Source of the DNA: Altererythrobacter sp.
GTDB taxonomy: Bacteria > Pseudomonadota > Alphaproteobacteria > Sphingomonadales > Sphingomonadaceae
NCBI GenBank assembly: GCA_016793865.1
Contig: JAEULJ010000007.1
Location: 248,001 to 312,000 of the forward strand
Direction: 5' to 3'
DNA length: 64,000 nucleotides
Made by a program: the position numbers and the translations under genes. Position 1 is the stretch's first letter. Each line of letters begins with the position of its first letter. Shown in pieces: positions 8,417-16,465 of the stretch. The notes under the pieces are model-generated. The model did no database searches, was not told where the DNA came from, and saw only the letters and a program-made list of their open reading frames with translations.

Positions 8417-8982
8417 CGCGCCGCTTCTACGTCCGCGCGACGACGATCGCCGCCTCGGTGTTCGCCATCTCGTTCGCCGCCATCGCCATCACCGACCCGC
8501 TGCCGCGCGTCGTGTGGAACGCCAGCGCCAGCGCGCCGCTCGGGCTTTATCGCATCGAACCGGACCGCGATCCGCCGCGCGGATCGCTGGTCGCCGTCAC
8601 GCCGCCCGCGCCGCTTGCCCGGTGGATGAACGAGCGCGGCTATCTCGGGGAGAACGTGCCGCTCTTGAAGCACGTCGTCGCCAAGGCCGGGCAGCGTGTC
8701 TGCCGGATAGGCGGCGTCGTGAGCGTCGATGCGCGGCCGGTTGCCGTTGCGCTCCCGCGCGATCGGCTCGGCCGCCCGCTGCCCGTCTGGCAGGGCTGCC
8801 GCTCGCTCGCAGCCGGTGAGCTGCTGCTGCTCAACCCGGATCATCCTGACAGCCTGGACGGCCGCTACTTCGGTCCGCTCGACGCCTCCGCCGTGGTCGG
8901 CCGGGCGATCCCGATCCTCACCCGCGATGCCCCCGATGCGCCGCTGACGTGGCGCGGCTGGAACCGTGAATCCCACCCCTAA
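8413..8982 (+). CDS. traF: TraF-type S26 signal peptidase of the conjugation system
   Basis: 189 residues from ATG 8413 (ATGA overlap with DUF2840). One N-terminal membrane segment (about 8-27) is followed by NASASAPLGLY with the likely nucleophile Ser40, then PLLKHVVAKAGQRVC with the general-base Lys near 86. The C-terminal LLLNPDHPDSLDGRYFGPL resembles the last S26 box. RP4 TraF matures and circularises the TrbC pilin, and a TrbC with a signal peptide is present at 15852. Acts at the inner membrane with a periplasmic active site. Confidence 0.88.
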   Translation: MTRRFYVRATTIAASVFAISFAAIAITDPLPRVVWNASASAPLGLYRIEPDRDPPRGSLVAVTPPAPLARWMNERGYLGENVPLLKHVVAKAGQRVCRIGGVVSVDARPVAVALPRDRLGRPLPVWQGCRSLAAGELLLLNPDHPDSLDGRYFGPLDASAVVGRAIPILTRDAPDAPLTWRGWNRESHP

Positions 8983-9005
8983 CCGCCAACCGAAAGGACA
9001 ATCCC

Positions 9006-9341
9006 ATGCAGATCGGCACCTTCACCCGCACGCCCAAGGGCTTCCAAGGCCGCATCGAGACGATCAAGCTCGACGTAGCGCTCCGCATCGTCCCGGCCGA
9101 GCCGCAGGACGGAGAGAACGCGCCCGACTGGCGCGTTCATCTCGGCAAGACAGAGAACGGTCCCGAGGTCGGCGCCGGCTGGAATGAGATCGGCGAGCGC
9201 GCCGGGGATTACGTCTCGCTGCGCCTCGACGATCCCACGTTCAAGCAGCCGATCCGCGCGGCGCTGTTCCGCATCGGCGACGACGACAGCGCCTGGGCGC
9301 TGCGCTGGAACCGGCCGCAGAAGCGCCGCGACGAGGACTGA
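9006..9341 (+). CDS. DUF736 family protein (second copy)
   Basis: 111 residues. MQIGTFTRTPKGFQGRIET and GDYVSLRLDDPTFKQPIRAAL give the same two signatures as the copy at 3999, but the middle differs (an insertion around ENGPEVGAGWNEIG), so the two are old paralogues rather than a recent duplication. AAAGGA lies upstream of the ATG. It lies between traF and the transglycosylase in the operon running toward the relaxase. Function unknown. Confidence 0.9.
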   Translation: MQIGTFTRTPKGFQGRIETIKLDVALRIVPAEPQDGENAPDWRVHLGKTENGPEVGAGWNEIGERAGDYVSLRLDDPTFKQPIRAALFRIGDDDSAWALRWNRPQKRRDED

Positions 9342-9345
9342 GATC

Positions 9346-10269
9346 GTGCGCGTCTCGATCATCCCTTGGTTCGCGGAGAAGCCGTCTCATCCCTTCGTCC
9401 CGCTCGGTCGCAGGCCGGCCGGCGCGCGCAGCGAAGATCAAGGGCGGCCATCGGCCGGCGCTCCGCGCGCACCCTTGAGCGTAGCGAGCACGCTGGCAGG
9501 CTGGCGGCGGAGTGGAGCCGGAGCGTTGTCAGCGCTCACCGTGTCGCTGCTCATATGCGGCGCGCCGATGGGGACGGCGCTGGCGCAGGACGCGCCGGCC
9601 GTCCGATCGGCGGCCGTCCATCCCTATGCCGGTCATGTCGCCGACGCCGCGCGCCGGTTCGGCATCCCCGAGGCGTGGATTTGGGCGGTGATGCGCGTCG
9701 AGAGCAACGGCGATTCCCGCGCGCTCTCGACGGCGGGCGCGATGGGCCTCATGCAGATTATGCCCGCGACTTGGGCTGGGCTGCGCGCTCGTTACGGCCT
9801 CGGCGCAGACCCCTATGATGTGCGCGACAACATCATGGCGGGCGCGGCTTATCTGCGCGAGATGCACGATCGCTATGGCGACGCTATGGCGATGCTCGCA
9901 GCCTACAACGCCGGGCCGGGACGCTACGACGACTATCGTTCGCGCGGCCGTCCGCTGCCCGCCGAGACACGCGCCTACCTTGCGCGTCTGGCGTCGATCA
10001 CCGGCGGCGTCGGCGACGCTCAGCTTGCCGCCGCGCCGCTTCCCGATCCTTTCGCCTGGCGCCGCGCCGCGCTGTTCGTGAGCGTGGCGAGTGCGGCCGA
10101 TGCGCTGTCCGGCGTGCAATCCGACAGGGGGATTGCGGCCTCAGCGACGACCGCCGATCCGCCGACCGTTAGCACCGCGGCCGACAGCGTGGCCGTCGTT
10201 CCGCCGCGTGACGTTGTTCCGGCCGACACGCTGTTCGTTCCCCGCGCCCGCGCGGGCCGACCACAATGA
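9346..10269 (+). CDS. Lytic transglycosylase (SLT family), VirB1-like
   Basis: 307 residues from GTG 9346; the frame is open further upstream but overlaps DUF736. A long positively charged N-terminus precedes a membrane/signal segment ALSALTVSLLICGAPMGTALAQ ending in an AxA-type site. The SLT domain follows: AWIWAVMRVESNGDS with catalytic Glu near residue 118, then GAMGLMQIMPATW, then AAYLREMHDRYGD and MLAAYNAGPGRYDDY. VirB1-type enzymes open peptidoglycan locally for assembly of the mating channel. The Ala/Pro-rich C-terminal tail is unlike known domains. The signal region is unusually far from the proposed start, so a later start is possible. Confidence 0.85.
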   Translation: MRVSIIPWFAEKPSHPFVPLGRRPAGARSEDQGRPSAGAPRAPLSVASTLAGWRRSGAGALSALTVSLLICGAPMGTALAQDAPAVRSAAVHPYAGHVADAARRFGIPEAWIWAVMRVESNGDSRALSTAGAMGLMQIMPATWAGLRARYGLGADPYDVRDNIMAGAAYLREMHDRYGDAMAMLAAYNAGPGRYDDYRSRGRPLPAETRAYLARLASITGGVGDAQLAAAPLPDPFAWRRAALFVSVASAADALSGVQSDRGIAASATTADPPTVSTAADSVAVVPPRDVVPADTLFVPRARAGRPQ

Positions 10270-10507
10270 CCGGCTGGCTTTTCGGATCGTTGGTCCCCCT
10301 CGGTTTGAAGGGCGCAGGGGCAGGAAGGAGCTGGAGGGGACGAGGGCAAGATACAAGGCCCGCCCCGTTTCGCCGAAAAGCCGAGGCTTTTCCGTGGCTT
10401 CACGCGGGGGCGTCGGTCGGCACGCGTGCCGCGCGGAAGGGAAAAGCCAGCAATATCAACGCCTCGAATGGCACCATAGGCCATTTTCGGCCGAAAGCGG
10501 CCCGGCC

Positions 10508-12268
10508 ATGAGCGAGGACAGCGACTTCCGCGTCCGGCCGGGCAAGGCCAAGCGGACCAAGGCGCAAGGCCGCAACGCGCGCGGCCTTGTCGCCGAGGTG
10601 CTGCGCGCCGCCGCCCTGAGCGGCGGCAACCCGCGTCGCGCCTGGAGCGGACCGACCCGCCGCGGCCAGTCCAACTTCGGCCGGGGCCGCACCGCGTTCG
10701 CGCGCAGCCGGCTGTTCGGTTCGGGCCGGCGGGTGCTGGTGAAGGCGCTGCCCGTCAATCACCGCGGCCGGGGCGGCTACCGTATGGCGCCGATGTCAGC
10801 GCACGTCGCCTACCTGAAGCGTGAAGGCGTCACTCGCGACGGCTCGCCGACCCGCATGTTCGACGCGGCCGGCGACAATGCCGACGATCGCAGCTTCGCC
10901 GATCGCTGCAAGGACGACCGGCATCATTTCCGCATCATCGTCTCGCCCGAGGATGCGGCCGAGCTGACCGACCTGCGCGAATACACCCGCGACCTCGTTC
11001 GCCAGATGGAGACCGACCTGGGGACGCGGCTCGATTGGGTCGCGGTCGATCATTGGAATACCGACAACCCGCACGTCCATCTGCTCGTGCGCGGCGTCAC
11101 CGACACCGGCGCCGATCTCGTCATGGCGCGCGACTACATCAGCCATAACCTGCGCTCCAACGCCGAGGAGCTGGCGCAGGCCGAACTCGGCCCGAAGCCC
11201 GAGCATGAGGTTCAGCGCACGCTCGAACGCGACGTGACGGCCGAGCGCTGGACCCGGCTCGATACCGAGATCAAACGCGCGGCCGACGAGCTGGGCGTCA
11301 TCGACCTGCGCCCCGAGCGCCCCGGCCCGGACGACCCGCAGCTCCGCCGCTTGATGGTCGGGCGGTTGCAGCATCTGGAGTCGATGGGGCTTGCCGCCGA
11401 AGGCGAGCCGGGCGAATGGGCGGTGGCGGAGGGCGCGGCGGCGAAGCTGCGCGAGCTGGGCACGCGCGGCGACATCATCCGCACGATCGGCGCGGCGCTC
11501 CGCGAGCATGGTCAGGACCGGCCGCTCGACAGCTATGCCGTCGTCACCAGCGCGCCCGAGAAGCCGATCGCGGGCCGGCTGATCGACAAGGGTTTGCATG
11601 ACGAGTTGTATGGCGCGGCCTATGTCGTGATCGACGGCACGGACGGCCGCACCCACCATGTCCGGTTGCCCGGCATCGAGGCGTTGGAACACAGCCCCAA
11701 GCTCGGCGGCATCGTCGAGCTGCGCGGAGTCGGCCGGCCCGGTGAGGAGAAGCCGACCCTGGTGCTCGCCACCCGGTCGGACCTCGACCTTGCCGCACAG
11801 ATCAAGGCGCCGGGCGCGACCTGGCTCGACCATCGTCTGATCGAGCGCGGCGCCGGCGTCGCGGACGGCGGATTCGGCGCAGAGGTGCTCCGCGCGATGG
11901 ACGCGCGCACCGACCATCTCGTCAAGGAAGGGCTGGCCCGCCGGTTCGGTGAGCGGACGGTGTTCGAGCGCGGGATGCTCGACACGCTGCGCAAGCGCGA
12001 GCTGGACGCGGTTGGCTCGAAGATCGCAGGCGAGACTGGGCTTGCCTATCGCCCGGCATCGTCCGGCGAGAAGATCGCTGGCGTCGTCCTGCAGCGCCTC
12101 GCGCTCGCGTCGGGCCGCTTCGCCATGATCGACGATGGGCTCGGCTTCCGGCTCGTGCCGTGGGCCAGCACCCTCGAACAGCAGCTCGGCCGTCAGGTGT
12201 CCGGCGTGGTCCGCGCTGGCGGCGGCATCGACTGGACGATCGGCCGCAAACGCGGCCTCGGCATCTGA
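10508..12268 (+). CDS. Relaxase/mobilisation nuclease (DUF3363 type, VirD2-like)
   Basis: 586 residues from ATG 10508, chosen because the conserved MSEDSDFRVRPGKAKR start is typical; the frame extends 5'. Arg/Gly-rich segment to residue 90, then the relaxase domain: MSAHVAYLKREGV, DDRHHFRIIVSPEDA, and the metal-binding histidine motif DHWNTDNPHVHLLVRG near residues 180-196. The C-terminal two thirds correspond to DUF3363. Family role: nicks oriT and leads the strand into the coupling protein. It lies directly upstream of TraG, as usual. The catalytic Tyr was not assigned. Confidence 0.9.
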   Translation: MSEDSDFRVRPGKAKRTKAQGRNARGLVAEVLRAAALSGGNPRRAWSGPTRRGQSNFGRGRTAFARSRLFGSGRRVLVKALPVNHRGRGGYRMAPMSAHVAYLKREGVTRDGSPTRMFDAAGDNADDRSFADRCKDDRHHFRIIVSPEDAAELTDLREYTRDLVRQMETDLGTRLDWVAVDHWNTDNPHVHLLVRGVTDTGADLVMARDYISHNLRSNAEELAQAELGPKPEHEVQRTLERDVTAERWTRLDTEIKRAADELGVIDLRPERPGPDDPQLRRLMVGRLQHLESMGLAAEGEPGEWAVAEGAAAKLRELGTRGDIIRTIGAALREHGQDRPLDSYAVVTSAPEKPIAGRLIDKGLHDELYGAAYVVIDGTDGRTHHVRLPGIEALEHSPKLGGIVELRGVGRPGEEKPTLVLATRSDLDLAAQIKAPGATWLDHRLIERGAGVADGGFGAEVLRAMDARTDHLVKEGLARRFGERTVFERGMLDTLRKRELDAVGSKIAGETGLAYRPASSGEKIAGVVLQRLALASGRFAMIDDGLGFRLVPWASTLEQQLGRQVSGVVRAGGGIDWTIGRKRGLGI

Positions 12269-12283
12269 CTCAGGAGACCTTTC

Positions 12284-14257
12284 ATGTCCGCGACCAAAAT
12301 CCTGTGGGGCCAGATCATCACCGTCTTTCTGATCGTGCTCGCAGGTGTGTGGGGCGCGACGCAATGGACCGCCGCGGCCTTGGCCTATCAACCCGAGCTG
12401 GGGCCACCCTGGTTTATTGTCGCGGGCTGGCGTGTCTATCCGCCGCCGGCCTTCTTTTGGTGGTGGTTCAGCTTCGACGCATATGCGCCAGCCATCTTCA
12501 AGACCGGCGCGCTCATCGCCGCGTCGGGCGGGTTCGTGTCGATCGCCGTCGCCATTGGAATGTCTGTGTGGCGTGCGCGCGAGTTGAAGAACGCCGAGAC
12601 CTACGGCTCGGCACGCTGGGCGACGACGCGGGAGGTTCGGGCGGCCGGGCTGCTGGGGGCGAACGGCGTAGTGCTCGGCAGACTCGACCGCGACTATCTG
12701 CGCCACGATGGCCCTGAGCATGTGCTGTGCTTCGCTCCGACGCGGAGCGGCAAGGGCGTCGGCTTGGTCGTGCCGTCGCTGCTGACCTGGCCGGGAAGCT
12801 GTATCGTGCACGACATCAAGGGTGAGAACTGGACGCTCACCGCGGGCTTCCGCGCGCGCCACGGCCGCGTGCTGCTGTTCGATCCGACCAACGCGGCGTC
12901 GGCCGCATACAATCCGCTGCTGGAGGTGCGGCGCGGGCAGTGGGAGGTGCGCGACGTTCAGAATGTCGCCGATGTGCTGGTCGATCCCGAGGGTTCGCTG
13001 GAGCGGCGGAACCATTGGGAAAAGACATCCCACTCGCTGCTGGTCGGCGCCATCCTTCACGTCCTCTATGCGGAGACCGACAAGACCTTGGCCGGCGTCG
13101 CCGGTTTCCTGTCCGATCCGGCGCGCACGATCGAGCAGACGCTGGCGGCGATGATGGCGACGCCCCACCTCGGCGAAGCGGGTGTGCATCCCGTCGTCGC
13201 CAGCGCCGCGCGCGAACTGCTGAACAAGTCTGACAACGAACGGTCGGGCGTGCTCAGCACGGCCATGTCGTTCCTCGGCCTCTACCGCGATCCCGTCGTG
13301 GCGCAGGTAACGCGGGCCTGCCAATGGCGCATATCGGATCTGGTCGAGGGCGATCGGCCGGTGACGCTATATCTGGTCGTGCCGCCCAGCGACATATCGC
13401 GCACCAAGCCGCTCATCCGCCTCATCCTCAACCAGATCGGGCGCCGGTTAACTGAGGAGCTGACCCCGAAGGGAAACCGCCATCGCGTGCTGTTGATGCT
13501 GGACGAGTTCCCCGCGCTCGGCCGGCTCGATTTCTTCGAGTCTGCCCTGGCGTTCATGGCGGGCTACGGCCTCAAGGCGTTCCTGATCGCGCAGTCGCTC
13601 AATCAGATCGAGAAGGCTTACGGCCCAAACAACGCAATCCTCGACAACTGCCATGTCCGAGTGAGTTTCGCCACCAACGACGAGCGAACGGCCAAGCGCG
13701 TATCTGACGCACTCGGCACCGCCACCGAGATGCGGGCGATGAAGAACTACGCCGGGCATCGCCTTTCGCCTTGGCTCGGGCATTTGATGGTGTCGCGGTC
13801 GGAGACCGCCCGCCAGCTCCTCACCCCCGGCGAGGTGATGCAGCTCCCTCCCGACGACGAGATCGTCATGGTCGCGGGCGTTCATCCGATCCGCGCGAAG
13901 AAGGCGCGCTACTATCAGGATCGTCGCCTGGCTGAGCGGATCGCGTCGGCGCCCACGCCGAAGGCGGCCGGGGTGAGGCCCGATGACTGGACCGGGCGGC
14001 AGGCATCCGCTGATCCGAAGCAGATCGCGCGCATCGTCCGCGATGCCGAGGACGCCGCCAACGGCGGGCTGCGTCGTGAGCCCGAGCTGCCCGAGCACGT
14101 CGCCATTGCGCCGGAAACGACGGCTCCGCCGAGCCAAGAGTTTGCCATCGTCGACGACGAGCAGGACGACGCGGCCCGGCAGGCGGCCGTGCTCCGCCGG
14201 ATGCAGGGGCTCGCACGGCAGGCGTCGCTCGATCCCGGCGACGGCATCGACTTGTAG
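12284..14257 (+). CDS. traG: TraG/VirD4 coupling protein
   Basis: 657 residues. Membrane segments near residues 8-30 and 72-95, then the ATPase domain with Walker A APTRSGKGVGL at about 151-160 and Walker B VLLMLDEFPALG at about 401-412. TYGSARWATTREV before the P-loop is typical of the TraG branch. It docks the relaxosome on the type IV secretion channel and energises DNA passage. It follows the relaxase by 15 bp and is followed 9 bp later by the RHH gene. Full length compared with RP4-type relatives. Confidence 0.95.
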   Translation: MSATKILWGQIITVFLIVLAGVWGATQWTAAALAYQPELGPPWFIVAGWRVYPPPAFFWWWFSFDAYAPAIFKTGALIAASGGFVSIAVAIGMSVWRARELKNAETYGSARWATTREVRAAGLLGANGVVLGRLDRDYLRHDGPEHVLCFAPTRSGKGVGLVVPSLLTWPGSCIVHDIKGENWTLTAGFRARHGRVLLFDPTNAASAAYNPLLEVRRGQWEVRDVQNVADVLVDPEGSLERRNHWEKTSHSLLVGAILHVLYAETDKTLAGVAGFLSDPARTIEQTLAAMMATPHLGEAGVHPVVASAARELLNKSDNERSGVLSTAMSFLGLYRDPVVAQVTRACQWRISDLVEGDRPVTLYLVVPPSDISRTKPLIRLILNQIGRRLTEELTPKGNRHRVLLMLDEFPALGRLDFFESALAFMAGYGLKAFLIAQSLNQIEKAYGPNNAILDNCHVRVSFATNDERTAKRVSDALGTATEMRAMKNYAGHRLSPWLGHLMVSRSETARQLLTPGEVMQLPPDDEIVMVAGVHPIRAKKARYYQDRRLAERIASAPTPKAAGVRPDDWTGRQASADPKQIARIVRDAEDAANGGLRREPELPEHVAIAPETTAPPSQEFAIVDDEQDDAARQAAVLRRMQGLARQASLDPGDGIDL

Positions 14258-14266
14258 GAGGCCGCC

Positions 14267-14695
14267 ATGCGAACCCGGCTCAACGTCTATTTCCCGCCCG
14301 CGCTCGCCAAGCAGGTCGATGAGCTGGCGATCCGACGACGCATTTCGCGTTCGGCGATCGTGGAGGCTGCCGTGACATCCTACCTTTCGCCGGACGGCGC
14401 CGACCGGATGGAGGCGGCTTTCGCGCGCCGGCTCGATCGCTTATCGCGCCAAGTGCAGCGGCTAGAGCGCAACACCGGCCTCTCTACCGAGGCGTTGACC
14501 CTGTTCGTCCGGTTCTGGCTGGCGGTGACGCCGCCGCTGCCCGACGAAGATCAGGCGGCGGCGCAGGTCAAAGGCCGCAAGCGCTACGATGGCTTCATCG
14601 AAACGCTCGGCCGGCGCTTCGCCAGCGGCAAGACGTTGATGGACGAGATACCGGAAGATGTCTGGCCGCGCTCGACATCGTCCGAGTCGGACTGA
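14267..14695 (+). CDS. Ribbon-helix-helix (CopG-type) protein
   Basis: 142 residues. The N-terminal MRTRLNVYFPPALAKQVDEL, then RRRISRSAIVEAAVTSYL is a CopG-like RHH DNA-binding domain. The rest has a helical segment (RLDRLSRQVQRLERNTG) likely to mediate oligomerisation and a C-terminal ETLGRRFASGKTLMDEIPED. Such proteins lie between traG and trbB in many Trb-type elements, often annotated as CopG regulators. It may repress the transfer operon; the 170-bp gap downstream could hold the trb promoter. Confidence 0.85.
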   Translation: MRTRLNVYFPPALAKQVDELAIRRRISRSAIVEAAVTSYLSPDGADRMEAAFARRLDRLSRQVQRLERNTGLSTEALTLFVRFWLAVTPPLPDEDQAAAQVKGRKRYDGFIETLGRRFASGKTLMDEIPEDVWPRSTSSESD

Positions 14696-14868
14696 ATTGC
14701 CGCGCCTGACTTAGATGTAGCGGAAGGTCGCTTCCGCCCGCGGCACCGTATCTGCCGCCCCCTCTACTACGCCGACAAGTAGCTGTTGCGAGCCGAGCAT
14801 TCCTGCGTCTCTTGATGTGCCCCGACAGCCGGGCGGCGGTTCGCCCGGTCCTTTGTAGGGGCCAATCG

Positions 14869-15855
14869 TTGACCGTTCATCCGATCCGATCCGAGGCGAA
14901 ATCACGCGGCGCGCGGATGCTGCGCACCGCGCTCGGGCCGTCGATCGCGGGCTGGCTCGACGACCCGGCCGTCATCGAAGTGATGCTGAACCCGGACGGC
15001 CGCCTGTGGCTAGACCGGCTCGGCGAGGGCATCAGCGACACGGGCGAGCTGCTTTCCGCCGCCGATGGCGAGCGCATCGTCCGCCTGGTCGCGCACCATG
15101 TCGGCGTCGAGGTCCACGCCCGATCCCCGCGCGTTTCGGCCGAGCTGCCCGAAGGCGGCGAGCGGTTCGAAGGGCTGCTACCGCCTGTCGTCGCCGCGCC
15201 GGCCTTCGCCATCCGCAAGCCCGCCGTCGCCGTGTTCACGCTCGACGATTACGCGGCGGCTGGCATCATGTCGGCGGCAGAGGCCGAAACGCTGCGCCAC
15301 GGCGTCGAGACTCGCGCCAATATCCTCGTCGCGGGCGGCACCGGCGCGGGCAAAACCACGCTGGTCAACGCGCTGTTGGCCGAGGTGGCGAAGACCAACG
15401 ACCGCATCGTCCTGATCGAAGACACGCGCGAGCTGCAATGCGCCGCGCCGAACCTCGTCGCCATGCGGACCAAGGACGGAGTGGTGTCGCTGTCCGAACT
15501 GGTCCGCTCGTCGCTGCGCCTGCGGCCGGATCGCATCCCGGTCGGCGAGGTGCGCGGAGCCGAGGCGCTCGACCTCATCAAAGCCTGGGGCACCGGCCAT
15601 CCCGGTGGGGTCGGCACGATCCACGCCGGCACCGCGCTCGGCGCGCTGCGGCGGATGGAGCAGCTGATCCAAGAGGCCGTCGTCACGGTCCCGCGCGCGC
15701 TGATCGCCGAGACGATCGACCTGATCGCGGTGCTGGTCCGCGACGCGCACGGGCGTCGGCTGACCGAGCTGGCCCGCGTCGAAGGGCTCGACCCCGCGAC
15801 CGGCGACTACCGCCTCACACCTTTCACCACCCCCAAGCCCGGAGACCTGCCATGA
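14869..15855 (+). CDS. trbB: TrbB, VirB11-type secretion ATPase
   Basis: 328 residues from TTG 14869, preceded by TAGGGG; alternatives are ATG 14812 and ATG 14917. The start is the least certain part. [17 protein letters not shown] is the usual TrbB N-terminal signature. Walker A is [16 protein letters not shown] near residue 155, then EDTRELQC, then the His box [20 protein letters not shown]. Forms a cytoplasmic hexamer that drives pilus biogenesis. It heads the trb operon and its stop overlaps trbC by 4 bp. Confidence 0.92.
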   Translation: MTVHPIRSEAKSRGARMLRTALGPSIAGWLDDPAVIEVMLNPDGRLWLDRLGEGISDTGELLSAADGERIVRLVAHHVGVEVHARSPRVSAELPEGGERFEGLLPPVVAAPAFAIRKPAVAVFTLDDYAAAGIMSAAEAETLRHGVETRANILVAGGTGAGKTTLVNALLAEVAKTNDRIVLIEDTRELQCAAPNLVAMRTKDGVVSLSELVRSSLRLRPDRIPVGEVRGAEALDLIKAWGTGHPGGVGTIHAGTALGALRRMEQLIQEAVVTVPRALIAETIDLIAVLVRDAHGRRLTELARVEGLDPATGDYRLTPFTTPKPGDLP

Positions 15856-16187
15856 TCCATGCCCTTCGGCATGGCGCACGCCGCGCCATGCTCACCGCCA
15901 CTGCCAGCGTGATCGCGCTGACCTTCGCCGTTCCGGCTCATGCGGGCGGTTCGTCGATGCCGTGGGAAGCGCCGCTCCAGTCGATCCTCGAAAGCATCGA
16001 GGGGCCGGTGGCGAAGATCATCGCGGTGATGATTATCATCATCACCGGCCTGACATTGGCGTTCGGCGACACTTCGGGCGGCGCGCGCCGGCTGATTCAG
16101 ATCGTGTTTGGCTTGAGCATCGCCTTTGCCGCGTCGAGCTTCTTCCTGTCGTTCTTCTCGTTCGGCGGCGGAGCGCTGATCGCATGA
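15852..16187 (+). CDS. trbC: TrbC, conjugative pilin precursor
   Basis: 111 residues. Signal peptide with TATASVIALTFAVPAHAGG and a likely cut after AHA, then two hydrophobic helices (KIIAVMIIIITGLTLAFGD and LIQIVFGLSIAFAASSFF), the VirB2/TrbC architecture. Substrate of signal peptidase and, by analogy with RP4, of the TraF-type peptidase at 8413. Overlaps trbB and trbD by 4 bp at each end. Confidence 0.92.
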   Translation: MIHALRHGARRAMLTATASVIALTFAVPAHAGGSSMPWEAPLQSILESIEGPVAKIIAVMIIIITGLTLAFGDTSGGARRLIQIVFGLSIAFAASSFFLSFFSFGGGALIA

Positions 16188-16465
16188 ACGGCGCGGCCGA
16201 TCATGGCGAACCGATCGCCGGCTACTACGCGCCGGTTCACCGGGCGCTGACCGAGCAGATTTTGCTCGGCGGCGCCCCGCGCTCGCTCGCCATCGTCAAC
16301 GGGACGCTGGCGGGCGCGATCGGCCTCGGCCTTCGCCTGTGGATCGCCGGCATCGTCATCTGGGCAATCGGCCACGGCCTATCCGTCTGGGCCGCGCGCC
16401 GCGACCCGCAATTCGTGGACGTGGCCCGGCGCCACCTCCGTTACCCGACGTGGATGCGGCCATGA
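16184..16465 (+). CDS. trbD: TrbD, VirB3-like membrane component
   Basis: 93 residues. A conserved N-terminal YYAPVHRALTEQILLGGAPRS leads to two hydrophobic stretches (residues about 36-66), followed by DPQFVDVARRHLRYPTWMRP. Inner-membrane protein of the type IV channel, thought to act with the TrbE ATPase, to which it is fused in some systems. ATGA overlaps with trbC and trbE. Confidence 0.92.
   Translation: MNGAADHGEPIAGYYAPVHRALTEQILLGGAPRSLAIVNGTLAGAIGLGLRLWIAGIVIWAIGHGLSVWAARRDPQFVDVARRHLRYPTWMRP

Noticed and set aside
10796..13324. 842-codon minus-strand open frame across relaxase and traG
   Set aside because: Antisense of two well-conserved genes with Walker and histidine motifs; low-complexity translation.
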